64,000 nt of DNA from Rhabdornis inornatus (Eukaryota; Chordata; Aves; Passeriformes; Rhabdornithidae). The translations under genes and the position numbers were made by a program. The stretch lies in the NCBI GenBank assembly GCA_013397075.1, contig VWZS01000622.1:680652-744651 (forward strand), in the 5' to 3' direction. How positions within the stretch are numbered: the first letter of the stretch is position 1; each line of letters opens with the position of its first letter. The notes under the pieces were generated by a model. The model made no database searches. It was not told where the DNA came from and saw only the letters and a program-made list of their open reading frames with translations. Shown here piece after piece: positions 1 to 12,200 of this stretch.

Positions 1-240
1 GGCGCCGAAACCTCCCGCCGACGCCCCGGGCCGCGCCGCCGGCTCCCGCGCCCGCGGAGCCCTTCCCCGCGCCTGCGGAGCCTGGGCGGGCCGAGGCGCT
101 GCCCCGGAGGGAAACTCGAGGAGAGGCGCTGGCGGGCCCGCCACCACGGCCGCCCGTCCCCCCAGCGCCTCGGTGCCGCGCTCAGCCCCGCGGGTCTCTG
201 TCGGGCAGCGCGGGCCTCAGCTTGGGTGCTGGGCTGGCTT
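1..240. promoter_or_regulatory. CpG island at left edge, probable promoter of the neighbouring gene (MCIDAS by synteny)
   Basis: The stretch is very rich in G, C and CpG and drops abruptly to ordinary AT-richer sequence near position 240. The plus strand contains no CAT here, so there is no minus-strand ATG and the coding start of a leftward gene would lie outside the window. In human the next gene beyond CCNO in this direction is MCIDAS, transcribed the same way as CCNO, so its promoter or 5' UTR is expected here. That assignment rests on synteny only; I see no MCIDAS protein sequence. Confidence 0.5.
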
Positions 241-1971
241 TTATAATGGTGTTTGTTAGATGTCGTTACAGGGATAGCGGCTGTCTGCGTTGAAAGCCAC
301 GGGGTATGAAGGATGGGGGACGGGGGACGGGATGGGGTGTCTTCTGTAGGAGAAGAAAAAACGCCCATGGCATCTTGAATGCACCGATCGGCGCACCGGG
401 AGAGGGTCCCACCCGCTGCTACGGCAAGTCCAGCTGAAATCACCCACGGGGTTGGCGGAGGATGAGCTGCCCCTTACTCCCCCGTGGTGCTCTCGTAGGC
501 ATTTTCTGTAATAGCAGTGTGGACGAGGTTTGCCCGTTCTCTCTCAACACCTGATGGCAGGTAGGACTTGGAGCGCCGCCCGGCGTCCGGATACCCCCGG
601 CACTGAAAGCGAGCGCTCCCTAAGGCAGCTCTAGGTGTCTAGGAGGTCTTTTAACACCACTTTTGTGCAAAGATACAAATGAAGAAAATGAAATATTTTA
701 CAACACTATGACTGTTTTCTGCCCTTGAATGTGCCGACCTGTGCAGGACCATGCAGCTGGATTATAGACCTGCTAGAAAACTAAACAATCAAACAAACAA
801 ACGCAGCTGTTATTATTATTCCACACTCTGTTTTCCTGCACTTTTTTATGCTAGTACATCTAATTTTTTTCTACCCCCGAGCCATGACCAAGCCAGCGGG
901 TGCCAGTTTGAACGGGTAATGCCTGATGGTTAGAAATAAAACCCCATATACCGGTGTCTATAGAGCCAAATAAATTTGTTTATTGCAGCTCTGGAGATGA
1001 GTGGTATTTCTCTATCTAACTCACCCAACCTTGTCAAGTGCTGTGGTTTATTCATACGGTAAGTATTGCTTAATATTGCTACGTCATTATAACATCATCA
1101 TATATGCACCGGATTTACATAACACTATCTCATGGTTATAAATTGTTCTTCTGTACAGTGCTTGTGCTTCCCCAATTTAGGTGGTCTTGGGGGTCTTCTT
1201 CAATGAAGGCTCAAGGTCTTCCTCGCATCTGAGCTTTCCAGCTTTGTTTTCAGAGCATGCACAGTTATGGTGTTCCTTGGTCTTTCTGGATCTAACCTGT
1301 CTAAATTCTCCATTTGGTGGCTAATTGCCTTTATATTTGGCAATTACTCATCCTACTGCTTCCCAATATAGCTATACTTGTCTATTTTGGAAACCATACT
1401 TACCTATTTTTGAAACTATTTACCTGGCGAGTTGCCGTTTATTTAAGCATTAAGCAACTAATTAACTATATAATAGCTATTACATTGTATAGAAAGTTAT
1501 GGTTCAGCTTATATTGGTATTTTATAACACAAGGCGTGTAAAATAAGCATATTGTAACTTTGACACAAGTTATATAGGCATCACAGGGAATGACACTATT
1601 GGGCATCTTTATTTTGTGAGGGATGGAGTTAACTGATAGGGTGAATTCGTTATGTGCCAATGTGTTTCCTCTCTCAGCTGCGTCCACATACTGCCAGCAA
1701 ATAAACGAATAGAGGTAACAAGTAGAAAAGAGTTTAATCGACATTCAGTTGGTCCTTACACAGTTATCTTCGTGGACTACCCTCCAATTAAATAACACAG
1801 TACGTGAGATTCAGTAAATTATTTACATGCTGGACTTAAAAATATATAGCAAAGGGACGGTGCAGATGACATGACACATAAAATCGTTTGCAAAACGCTT
1901 AGTGGATCAGACTGCACCGACTCTGTGGAGCACAAAAGCCGAGCCAGAGCCGTCGCCACCACCACTCGCTG
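241..1971. other. Intergenic sequence plus CCNO 3' UTR
   Basis: AT-rich non-coding sequence without convincing exons or recognised repeats. The right part must contain the CCNO 3' UTR on the minus strand. The short ORFs here show no family resemblance and no splice context. Confidence 0.6.
1608..1613 (-). terminator. Candidate CCNO polyadenylation signal (AATAAA)
   Basis: TTTATT on the plus strand reads AATAAA on the minus strand, about 360 nt downstream of the CCNO stop codon. An ATTAAA variant lies at 1733-1738 and would give a UTR of about 240 nt. The sequence cannot decide which is used. Confidence 0.35.
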
Positions 1972-2457
1972 TCAGCGGTCATCCCCAAGCCAGGAGCACT
2001 TCTGGCCCACCTCCGAGGGCAGGAGGAGAGACAGAGACCGCCCGTTCAGAGACACCAGGAGCTGAAGCTGGTCCATGCAGTCCCGCAGGAGCTCCTCCGG
2101 GTAGCCGCTGACTCGCAGGTCCAGGGGGCTGCGGTGGCGCAGGAGCCGATCCGCCAGCCCTAGGCTGCTGGCGGCCAGCAGAGAGGGCGCGTATTTGGTG
2201 AAGGCATAGTCAGCCAGGCTGAGCTCCGCGACGCCCGCCGCCAGGCTCCGGGCGTCCGCCGCCTCCCCCGCGTCGGCCCCCCGAGCGTCCAGCCGCACCT
2301 GGCTGAAGTGCTCCAGGAAGAAGCTGACGGTGGGCGCTGCCAGATCGAAGTCCAGGCGATGCAGGACAATGCACTCCAGGTTGCGGAGCTGCTGGCGGGT
2401 GAAGGCGTCGCAGCAGAGGGCGAGGAGCTCTTTCACGCTAGGAGGGTGCACCTCCAC
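1972..2457 (-). CDS. CCNO: CCNO exon 3 and stop
   Basis: Begins after CGCAG with VEVHPPSVKELLALCC and ends with a TGA after LPSEVGQKCSWLGDDR. It includes LECIVLHRLDFDL, SFFLEHFSQVRL and VAELSLADYAFTKY, typical of the cyclin O C-terminal half. Confidence 0.92.
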   Translation of the reverse strand: MEVHPPSVKELLALCCDAFTRQQLRNLECIVLHRLDFDLAAPTVSFFLEHFSQVRLDARGADAGEAADARSLAAGVAELSLADYAFTKYAPSLLAASSLGLADRLLRHRSPLDLRVSGYPEELLRDCMDQLQLLVSLNGRSLSLLLPSEVGQKCSWLGDDR

Positions 2458-3118
2458 CTGCGAGTGGGGACAGGAGTGGGGACGCTGCCGCCGGGAAGCA
2501 GCACAGAGGAGCTGGCGCGGAGCCCGGCCTGTCTGTGGTCCCCTCAGGCTAGACTCGGCGGGCAGCAGAAACCCTGGTGGCGGGACTGCCGGGCCCCGGG
2601 TCCGCCCTACCTGCTTGCAGGCGATGAGCAGTGCTGTTACCCCCAGGAGCTGGAAGCAGTCGGCGGCCACGGGGGTGGTGGCGAGAAAGCGGTCGAGGAT
2701 GTTGACGGCCAGGCAGAGTGCCTCCAAGGAGAGCCCGAAATGCCGGTGCACGGGGATGAGCCAGCTGACCAGCTTGCAGCGCGCCTCTGCCGTCACCTAC
2801 GGCACCGGCAGCGGGGTCAGGCGGGGCCGACTCCGGGCTCCCCCGCCCGCTCCCCGCCGCCGGCCCCACTGCCCCCACCTGCGGCTGCCGGGCAAGCGGC
2901 TCCCGCGGCTGGAAGCGGCTCTCCAGCCCCTTGCGGGAGCGGTACCAGCTCTCCCCGTAGTCGCGGAAAGCCTGCAGCTCCTGCGCGCTCTCCCTCGCCG
3001 CCGCAGCCGTCCCCAGGCGCCGCCGTCGTGCCGGGCGCCGCGGGCAGCCCCCGGGGGAGCTGCCGGGCCCCCGACGCTCCGGAGTGCCGCCGCACCGCCC
3101 GCTCGCCGCCGTCACCAT
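1972..3118 (-). CDS. CCNO: Cyclin O, complete three-exon gene
   Basis: Coding exons are 3118-2879 (80 codons), 2796-2611 (62 codons) and 2457-1972 (161 codons plus stop). All junctions are phase 0 with GT-AG boundaries, giving a 303-residue protein. Exon 1 carries a cyclin-O-like N-terminal segment (FRDYGESWYRSRKGLESRF). Exon 2 starts the cyclin N box (KLVSWLIPVHRHFGLS, NILDRFLATTPV, LLIACKQ). Exon 3 continues with VEVHPPSVKELL and a divergent C-terminal cyclin fold. Human CCNO is about 350 residues; the difference is in the N-terminus. Cyclin O is needed for deuterosome-mediated centriole amplification in multiciliated cells and for meiotic resumption in oocytes. The introns are tiny (82 and 153 bp) and the whole gene lies in a CpG island. 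The start is the first ATG in frame with the conserved segment. Confidence 0.93.
2611..2796 (-). CDS. CCNO: CCNO exon 2 (cyclin box, first half)
   Basis: Sixty-two codons bounded by a GTAG|GTG acceptor and a GCAG|GTAGGG donor. It encodes VTAEARCKLVSWLIPVHR through LLGVTALLIACKQ, the most conserved part of the cyclin fold, including the charged helix that contacts a CDK in this family. Confidence 0.92.
2879..3118 (-). CDS. CCNO: CCNO exon 1
   Basis: Eighty codons from the ATG to a CAG|GTGGGG donor, phase 0. The Arg/Gly/Pro/Ala-rich start gives way to a recognisable cyclin-O segment with RDYGESWYRSRK. An internal in-frame start is unlikely because the next methionine in the reading frame is in exon 2 or later. 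Confidence 0.85.
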
Positions 3119-3330
3119 GGGGTGGGCGCCCGTGCCAGCTCCGCTCCGGTCGCGGCGCTGGCTATTTGAGCGGCGAGGTGGCCGCCAAAGCTGTCACCGC
3201 CCGCCTCCCAGGCACCCCGCCCCGCCCCGCCCGTCCCGGGGAGGTCGTCTGAGCACTCAGTGGAGCACCGTCTCCAAAACAAAATCCGAGCCACCGAAAC
3301 GTCTGTCTCTTATCTACTGCTGTGGTGGAG
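3119..3330 (-). promoter_or_regulatory. CCNO upstream region in CpG island
   Basis: GC-rich sequence continues about 130 bp upstream of the CCNO ATG and fades by about 3260. This is the expected promoter position. I could not identify a confident RFX X-box, FOXJ1 or E2F site by eye. Confidence 0.5.
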
Positions 3331-6173
3331 ACGCCGTGGGACTGTGACCTCCCGACCACGGCCTCCTTGCTCTCGCACGGCACGGAACAAACACGGCAGC
3401 AGAGCCGTACACCCACGAACGCGGCCAGCTGAAGCTGCTGCGTCGATTTTGCCATCACCAGCACAGCTGTCTCTCCAGCTCCTAACAGTTCAATTCGGAA
3501 TCCCGTAAGCTGTAACAGGTACCGATCACTCCCCAAAAGTAACAAGTGTCATAAAGTAACACCTTCAGTGCAGGTTACCAGAAACAGCAAAAAAAGACCA
3601 GGAGGAATGCTGGAGCTCAAGGGGCAATCTGAGTCTCAGTTACACTTCCATCCATGGACTATTTATGTAACGGAGTACTACTTTAAACAGCTGAACGCAG
3701 AAAAGTCAGAAGTCCTGCACTCCAACCACCCATTTATAGTGTGCTATAGATGTAGAAAGACCTGGAGAAAGAAAATCTCTTGCGTTAAGCACGGGGAAAG
3801 ACGCCAGTGGGAAACGAGCTTCAAGAAGCCTACGATACAGAAGCAAAACAGAAGAGGTGGGAATTCTATAACGTGAAAAGCAGAAGAAGGAACTGCTCTC
3901 CAATGTGAGAAAAGAGAGCAGGAGAAGATACTGCCTTTAAAAGAATGAAAGAAGAGATGGCAGACCACAGTTCAGAGTATGGTGACAAAGATCCAGAGAT
4001 ACGAACGGTCTTGTGTCTGACAAATGCTTTGAGAAAAGTAACGCAAAGGTGTCAACAGAAGTCTTTATTAAATAAATAAAGCAAAAGAGAAAGTTCATCC
4101 ACCCAAAAGAATACAGGCACAAAAGTTTCTTGTGTACACTACGACGCAGAAAGCCAGCATAGCGTATTTTTTGTTTGCTTTTCTTTTTAAGATAACTGTG
4201 CTTATCTGTACACCACAGTGTGACCTCCTTAATATGTTTTGCAGAAAACTGTTGCTCACACAAGATCGTGCAATTTCCCAGTTATTATAACATATCCCCT
4301 TAATTTATTTCAGTTATTTATTTAAAAACTACAAAGCAGAGCATGCTAGAGAAACACAAAGAATAACTCTGAGTTTCAACATTACCACCTATAAATGGAA
4401 AAAAACCTCTTATTCATCATATTTGAATAAGGGAGAACTCAAGCACAATTCACACTTTACCTAGGATTTAACCACTTAAGACCAACAACTCATTTGCAAA
4501 ATTCAAACCCAAAAGAAAGAGGAGCTTATTAGTTACTGAATTACTGAGACATTTTTCTAATTTGTGTTTTCAAAGGATACAAATAAAGTATCTCAATCAA
4601 AACCTAGGAAATTTGTTTAGAGTACAGATTTAGTTTGTATCTTCAATGAATGTAATTTGCAGGTTTTGATGTCAGTGTGAGAATACTGAAGGCAAAGTTG
4701 AGGTCTTAAGGTCTAAAATCAAAACTTCTTGTTCAAATGCTTCCTTGCCTAAATGGCTGTGTAAAAAAACCTCCCAAAAGTCACCTCCTGCCTCCTATGA
4801 AATCAGAACTACCACTAGGTTATCGTAATGCATAGAAGAATAACAGATATGATCCCTGTTCCTTCAGTGCTGTTAGCAAGCAGCTTTCCTCTTCTAGAAC
4901 TGAGTGTAAGCTAACACACACAAGCTGGACAGCAATACCAGTTCCACAGTGATAATCTAACTGGATAGGTTCCATATATCTTGTATTTTTATGCAGTTTC
5001 CTCAGTGTCCTTTCTGCATGTGATTAACCTCTGCCGTATAAAACCTTTATTTTTCAGATTAAACAGAAGCAGTCATCTACACTGTGCTTCTGTCTGTAAA
5101 GACAGTTCCTATTTGACTGCAACTGTTTAACAATAAATCCTCCCCACCAATATATTCCTTATTCTTGAAAGCTGAGTCGGCAATCTAAAATTGCCCTTCA
5201 TAATTAGAAACAGTGCACATAGGTGGAATGTGAGACCATCTGATTCATTAAGATACTCAGTTAAGGATTATTCAGTATTAAAGAAACAAGAAACAAAGGA
5301 TCACTCAGACATTCAGTCATTGTGAGCAAGAAGGGCAGGAGAGAGCTGCCACTGGAAGTTCCCACGAGGAGCTTCTCTGGTATTTCCTTGAAGAGGGTCA
5401 ATATGAATTTTGATCAATGAGGGGAAAAAAAATCACATGATCATCTCTTGCAGAACTATGCAAAACTTAACATACAAAAAAGGGACAGCAAATTACAGTA
5501 CAGTTGTAGGAGTCACAAGGATCAGGGTAAACAAGGAGAAACAACTGTGAGAAGAGGCACATCCTCTGTGAGGAGCTGCTGGTCAGTGTATGTCTCACTG
5601 AGCCTCACTGAGCACTTGTTCACAGCAGTCCATACTATCATCTTAGAGATGCTTACAGAGCATCTTCTCAATGTAAATCATACAGAAAAATCAAGACTTC
5701 TCTAAGATGTAATGGTTTAATACCATAAATTAATAGTTAAAAAAAATCATCACTTAGGAAACCCATGGGAGAAACATATGTCTTCTGTTTGCACACATGG
5801 AATTCCACTCAACTGAGATTCAGGACCAAGTCTTCCATCATCAGTACACACTGTACTGAAGATATGATTAGCACATTAAGCTAAAAAAGAGCAACTGCTC
5901 ACAGCCACTTCTATTTTGAAAAGAAACTGCTTGCTGTTAACATCCATAAATTCAAGACAAATGGCACCAAATATGCTGTAAAGGCCAAGCATATTCAATG
6001 TTCATCTTTAAACTGATAAAGGAGAAAGGCTGATTCTATGCAAAATCATGCAGTGTATCCCCCATCATGGTTGGTATCAACCACACTAAGAATTTAAATT
6101 ATTTCCTATTAATGTTGGAGTGTGTATTTCTCCTGCAATTACTGAAGCTTTGATTTGTTACTGATTTCTGATT
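3331..6173. other. CCNO-DHX29 intergenic region and DHX29 3' UTR
   Basis: Non-coding, AT-rich. DHX29 ends at 6174 on the minus strand, so the right part is its 3' UTR. The longest plus-strand ORF (3568-3876) has a biased, unrecognisable composition and is not called. No CR1 or other repeat was recognised here. Confidence 0.6.
5716..5721 (-). terminator. Candidate DHX29 polyadenylation signal (ATTAAA)
   Basis: TTTAAT on plus gives ATTAAA on minus about 450 nt after the DHX29 stop. A canonical AATAAA lies further on at 5046-5051 (about 1.1 kb UTR). Either or both may be used. Confidence 0.3.
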
Positions 6174-6229
6174 TCAGTTACCATTTTCTGTTTTTATCAG
6201 CTCTTTGATGATGTATAAGACCTTGTCAT
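6174..6229 (-). CDS. DHX29: DHX29 exon 27 (C-terminus and stop)
   Basis: Starts in phase 1 after TTTTCTAG, completing an Asp codon, and encodes KVLYIIKELIKTENGN then TGA. This matches the vertebrate DHX29 C-terminal helix, which ends at nearly the same residue. Confidence 0.93.
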
Positions 6230-9200
6230 CTAGAAAAGAAAAAAAACCACAGCATATGAAAAAGAGCAAGCTAAAAAATTGATTCTCAAAATGCCAAAAA
6301 TCTAAGTCTAGCTCTCAGCAAATTAAAATTTTCATGTTCTAGGCTATGCCAGAATCTAAAGCAAAACAAGTGATTACCATTTGGCTAGCAAAAGGACAAG
6401 CAGCATGTACACAGTATATCATCATAAAATTATTCAATGAACTGCCAGTGTCCATTTCAGTATTCCACAAGAGACTGGGAAAGTGGTGGGTTAGGTACAG
6501 ATAGATACATCAGCTACCAGGAGCTCCCTTTCTTCCCCACCTACAATATGCTGAACATCCAGTGTCCAAATTTTAAATTGTGCTCCACAGTTCCTTATTT
6601 TTGGGAACCAACATGCTGTTGGTTATCCTAGATTTTGAGAACTTGTGTAACACTTATAAGCCATCCATGCCTAGGATTCTCCACACATAATTCTATTTTG
6701 AGATGCATGCCTCACCATTACTACTACTACCTTGAATATTGTTTCCATGGATATCTTTAAAACAGCAGCTGTGCAGATCTTTGTACATCTGGGGTGAGCC
6801 ACACAATATATGCAGGGTTAGTAATGACTTTCTGGATGCCTCTTAATGGAACTTTCATGTCACACATGCTACTGTATGAAGATGCAGTGTACTAATGATT
6901 CCTCAGATTTGCTACAAGGTCCACTTAAACAGTAATGCCAGCAATGTTACCTTCAAGTGACATTTTGGGATTTTCAAGCTTCTTCTTCAAAACAGACTCA
7001 ATGAGAACTCTCAGCTGCTTGAAAATTACTGCTATCTTAACAGGAGCCTATAAAGGAAAGACAAGCATTTGCACTATCAGATATTTCATACCAAAATACA
7101 GATCAAAATACTACGCTACATGTAAACAGAAGTTCATAACAAGATTCCTGCAAATATGATGCACATATGTGAACTTTAATGGCAATGATAATCATGATGG
7201 ATAGTATACTCATGAAATGATTGGGCATACATTATGCCTTAGCTTTAAGCACCAGTTGTTTGTAGTATCAAAGCCCAAAGAACAGCAGCTCAGAAGGGCA
7301 GCTTAGAATGTGTTCCCACACAACCAGCATAAGAGGAAATTATTACTTCACCAATAATCTATCCAATTAATTGCCTTTTTCCCCCAAGGTAACAAAGTTC
7401 AAATTACATTTATAGCTGAAAGAAAACAGCTATGCATTTGACTCTTGGGAGGTCTGCCAGGCCTTCTGACAAAGCAATCACAAGTCCTTCTTAAATCTCA
7501 CTAGGAATTTGGATACCTAAAACTGAAGCCCCTCTCCCAAAAATATTTCATTTTATCCTTTCCTCTCTTAACCCCTTCAATCTTTCTCTCACTTACATGC
7601 TGCCTTTGGTACAACAAGTAGTGCTACAGCAGAAGCACAAAATGCAATATATTTTGCTTAGTGTCTCAGTAGAAAAGTAGAAATTCTGAAACACTATGTA
7701 AGATGTGATTAGCTCAGCAACTGCACAACTATAGCCATCCACAGATCAGAAAAAAAAAAATCTCTAACAAACCCACAAGGGACCTGCATTTTAAATTCCC
7801 TGTTTATGATAAGCAGTGAATTCAAACAGATGATTGCTTACTTGGATCAGCAGACTGCAAAAACTTGTTTTATTGCTTACAGTTGTCTTCAAGAGTAGCA
7901 CAAGGCCCAGAGCACAGAAGCAGCACAGAAAATTGTAACCATGTAGCTGCCTGGATAGCAAAACCCACTACTTGCCATTTACCAGAATTTACAGAGGATC
8001 TTTTCATGACAACTATTTTGTCTGCAAAAATATGCTAGTAAAGTACTCTCAGTTTTCCTATTTCCACATAAAACTTAGACATGCGGAAAGGAAAAAAACT
8101 AATCAAGAAAACCAAACCCCCAACCCAAGTAAGCAGCTATTTTACAATTTGGTTTTTCTTTTTCAAACAATTCTGTCTGCACCATAGAACAGTATATACA
8201 GTAGTGTGCTAAAGTTATCTTCAGCATGTATATACTTACAAGATTATAGAATTGTAGGAAAGGGTAATATAAAAACAGTACACTCCTCTGCTTTCAGTAC
8301 AAGCTCTATAAAAAAAGGTTTCTTCTGCATCCATTTTCAATACCTTTTCTGAAAGAACACTTTCTTCTTGAAGAGAGAGGGAACTAATTTGTTGCAAACC
8401 ACATATGACAAGACTATTCTTTTGAGCGCGATTTGTTAAGATTCCATTACGCATATACAAAATTTCCCATAATTATCTTTAATTCTCTTCCCCTTTCTTC
8501 CTCTCGTCTCCATCTCCCATATACAGTGATCTGAATCAAGGTGATATATCAACTTTGTAATACGAAAACTCATGAAATCACAAAAGGTAGTTTAGTTATA
8601 ACTCCAATGCACCTGGAAATGGATCCAACCATCAACTGTCAGGAGATGCTCACGATGCTGGACTTCTATATCCCCACCAAAAAGTAAAATGGGAAACGGG
8701 GATATTAAAGTAGTTTCTCTCAAATACACCTTGGCATACCTCACCTGCATATAAACAAACACTAACAATTAAAAACAGTAATAAAAAAATCCCAAACCAC
8801 ATAACATCTGTAACACTCAATTTGATTGCTACTTCTACAAGCAAAAAATACACTTTTTTCCCCTTTACAAGATTCAACCAAAACAAGTTATTGCACACAA
8901 TCAATAGCTACTTATCTGCCTTACACCAGATAAAGTAAGTAATCTCTAAGTAAGTGACAAGCATATATGCTGGAAGTAAGCTAAAGCCACAGTTATCTTC
9001 TTAAAGCTCAACTGGAGAGATAATGTTAACCTAGTGGTGCTCATAGAATCAACATTAAAAGTAATAACACTACTGAAGCAAAAAGCAGGCAAAGCTCTTT
9101 CGTTACACATTCTCCCTGGGCGCAGCTGTTTTATCAGTTTATCTACAACCACATATGCAAATGCATAAATGTGGTACACAGACATACACTGCATGAACTA

Positions 9201-12200
9201 TGGGACTTAGCATGTGCTGCTTCTGGCTTTGGAACATCTCAAATAAGGACAGAATGGGGTGGAATGAGTTGTAGTGGGAAGAACGGACATAAAAAGAACA
9301 CATCTTCATATAAAAAGGCTTTGTTTGCCCCACTGTTCACAGGATAACCTACCTACCTTAGCTGCTGTCTTGCCATCACACTATGATGTTCTTGGGGGTC
9401 AGGAAATATTTTCAACTCTCAAAAAATACTATCACTTTAAATGCATTCAAAAGTCTAATATTTCCTGCTTCTTCACAGTAAATCTGGCCATTAAGCAACT
9501 GCTGTCAAACTTTTGTTGTATCAGCAGTATAACTAAATACAAACACTTGAATTTAGCAAATAGCTCACAAGATTTTCAATTGAAAGAGAAAGAAGTGGAA
9601 AAAATGCAATTCAGTTAAGGAGTTTAGCAGTCCATTACAGAACTGACTATTTTATTACCAGCACATGTCAGTACCAAGTTTCAAAACCTTAAAACAGTAA
9701 CAAAGCAGACTTGGAAAAGTTACCACCACATATTACTGTGCAAAGTGTTATTAAAATCAGCAAGACTGTATTCAAAAAGTCAATTGTATGATTAAGTTAA
9801 ACGATACACAGAAAATGCCTTCCATTTTTAGCTACCAGTTTCACCATGAACAGATTTGTTCATCATCTTCAGCTTCACCTTCTTTTTCCTCAGCACTCAG
9901 TTGACTCACTTTTATGGACTTTAGGATCATTAGATAATAAAGGACTCATTAAAATAAAACAATTACGTATGAAATAACATATACTAGATTGAAATATATT
10001 AGAGGCAGAACTCCACCTTTACACAAACTACTAGCTACATTCACTATCTTCAACTAACCTTCTCCTGGTAAAGCAGCCATCCATATGTCTGCAAGTCTCG
10101 ATTTACAGAAGACGGATGAACTTGCGCTTTACCCTGAGCAGTTTCTACCATGCAAGCCAGCTTCTCTGTAATATCCACAGACTTTGTATATAGTATTTTT
10201 CCTACGTTGTCGTACAGTCCTGCAGTCAACACAGCTTTAAGAAGAGCTATTTCACTGAGAGACAAGGATTGTGTGGCTCCATTTCCATCCCATCCACATT
10301 GTGTTGAAGGTGATGCGAACCCTGCTGCTCTGACCACCCTTATGAGCTCTTGCTTCACATCCTGAAATTAGGATGGCATTAGTAAAGTTTCGAATTTAAA
10401 AAGTTACATACTCCACCTCAGCAGCAGGAAATGACACTTCATCTGAATTATTCATGCTCTCCAGGGGAAAGTACCTTACTAGAGTAACAACTTGTATTTT
10501 CTGCTGCCACAATGGAAACTATACTGTTTTCTATGAGAAAAACATTCTTTATAACATAATCTGATATCTGGAATAGAGGATTAGACATAAGGAAATATAT
10601 GTGCTGCAAATACTAAATCTCTACCTTCTGTTAAAATGAAAAGATACATTTGCATCGCAGATCCAGTTCTGCTTGGAAATATCAATTAAAACATTTTCTC
10701 ACCAAAAATAAGAGGCCATTCACATAAGTTTGTGGCTCACCTTTCAAATTAACTGTTAATAGATACGTTATTTGATATTGAGAACAATATAAATACTTTA
10801 ATTCATGAAGTTTTGGTTCTCTGATGAAAGTAAGGCCTAGCTTCTCCAATGGCAGTGACCACAAAGCTGTTTACTAAAGTGTGCATATCAAAACTCAAAT
10901 ACAGACATAGCTACCTCAATTGAGAGCATGCATTTTCATCAGTCCCTAAAATTCCACTTGCTTTTACCTTGTCTAAATAGTAACTGTGATATATCATCTC
11001 TTTTAAAGGGAATAACATTTTCAGAGGGAAATTTTAACAAATAACTTCCGAGTGCAGAGCATAATGATACATTTTACCTCCAGAGTTAACAGTGAAGTCC
11101 TATTAAGGAAATTCCTTCTGCAATAGGTCATTTCAGCACGATATCCCCCTTCCTGTCGAGCCCTTTTCCACCTAAGGAAAAAATAGTGTCTTATTACAGC
11201 AAGAAGAAACCCATCAAGATTATAATAACAGAAGAGGCACTAAGTTAAAAAAAGAATAATGTGTTTTGGCAAGCATTCTCCACTCTAAAATAAGCTGTAT
11301 TAATGAACATGAATGCTGCTGGTCTAAGGACACTCCAGAGAACATACCCATAACATAGATTTGACAGATACTAATAAATATACAAGGCGATTTACTCTCA
11401 AACCCCACACATTTCTGTCTGTCTTGACAGTCGGAACAAAATTCAGACTTAGTGGTAATACCCTAGAGAAGGAAAAAAACCTGTATGTCATTTTATTCAT
11501 ATGTGCTTTATCAAATACAAAATATTCTGGTCAAAATACCACAAACAACAAACAAAATACTTTAAACACTAGGATAAACTGACACAGTTTATCCTAGTAT
11601 ATCCTAGTATCCTAGTATATCCTAGTATCCTCTGTATGTGCACAAGCATAGTTAAAAGAAGTTGAAGAACGAAACACTAAGCAAGCTATCCATTTGTGTT
11701 ACAGTACTTGGCAATCTACTGTTACTCTGAACAAAAAAAACTGGAAGTGAAAGCAGTTCAAGAGACATTAAAGATTCTTTACATAAGTGTTATAAGATAC
11801 TTGTTATCTACTAACAGTTATGAGCACAGGAGAATCATCACTTACCCCAGATAAGCGTTGTAGATTGTTATATGGTCTGAAACTGCCACAGCTAGAGATG
11901 ATTTTGCAAGATCTGCTTCATCTTTTCGACCAATAGGTGTAGTAAATGGAGATTTTTCTGTCATAACAGCAGCCAAAGTTGCCTGCAATTATAAAGTACA
12001 CATCACTCAGAAGTATTTTGTTATAAGCTTACAGGTTTATAAAACAAATATAAATTTTCTTCTATCATTATCTTTGAACTATAGACTTGGGTTGCAAGAG
12101 ACCTTAAAGATCATCTAGTTTCAAGCCTCCGCTATAGGCAGGGATACCTTCCATGAAACTAGGTTGTTCAAAGCCCCACACAACCTGGCCTTAAACACTT

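Noticed and set aside
2308..3252. Plus-strand ORF of 314 codons across CCNO
   Set aside because: Antisense to all three CCNO exons. GC-rich sequence lacks stops by composition, and the translation is low-complexity Pro/Ala/Arg without any family signature.
3568..3876. Plus-strand ORF of 102 codons upstream of CCNO
   Set aside because: No recognisable domain, no splice or promoter context, and a composition like random AT-rich sequence.
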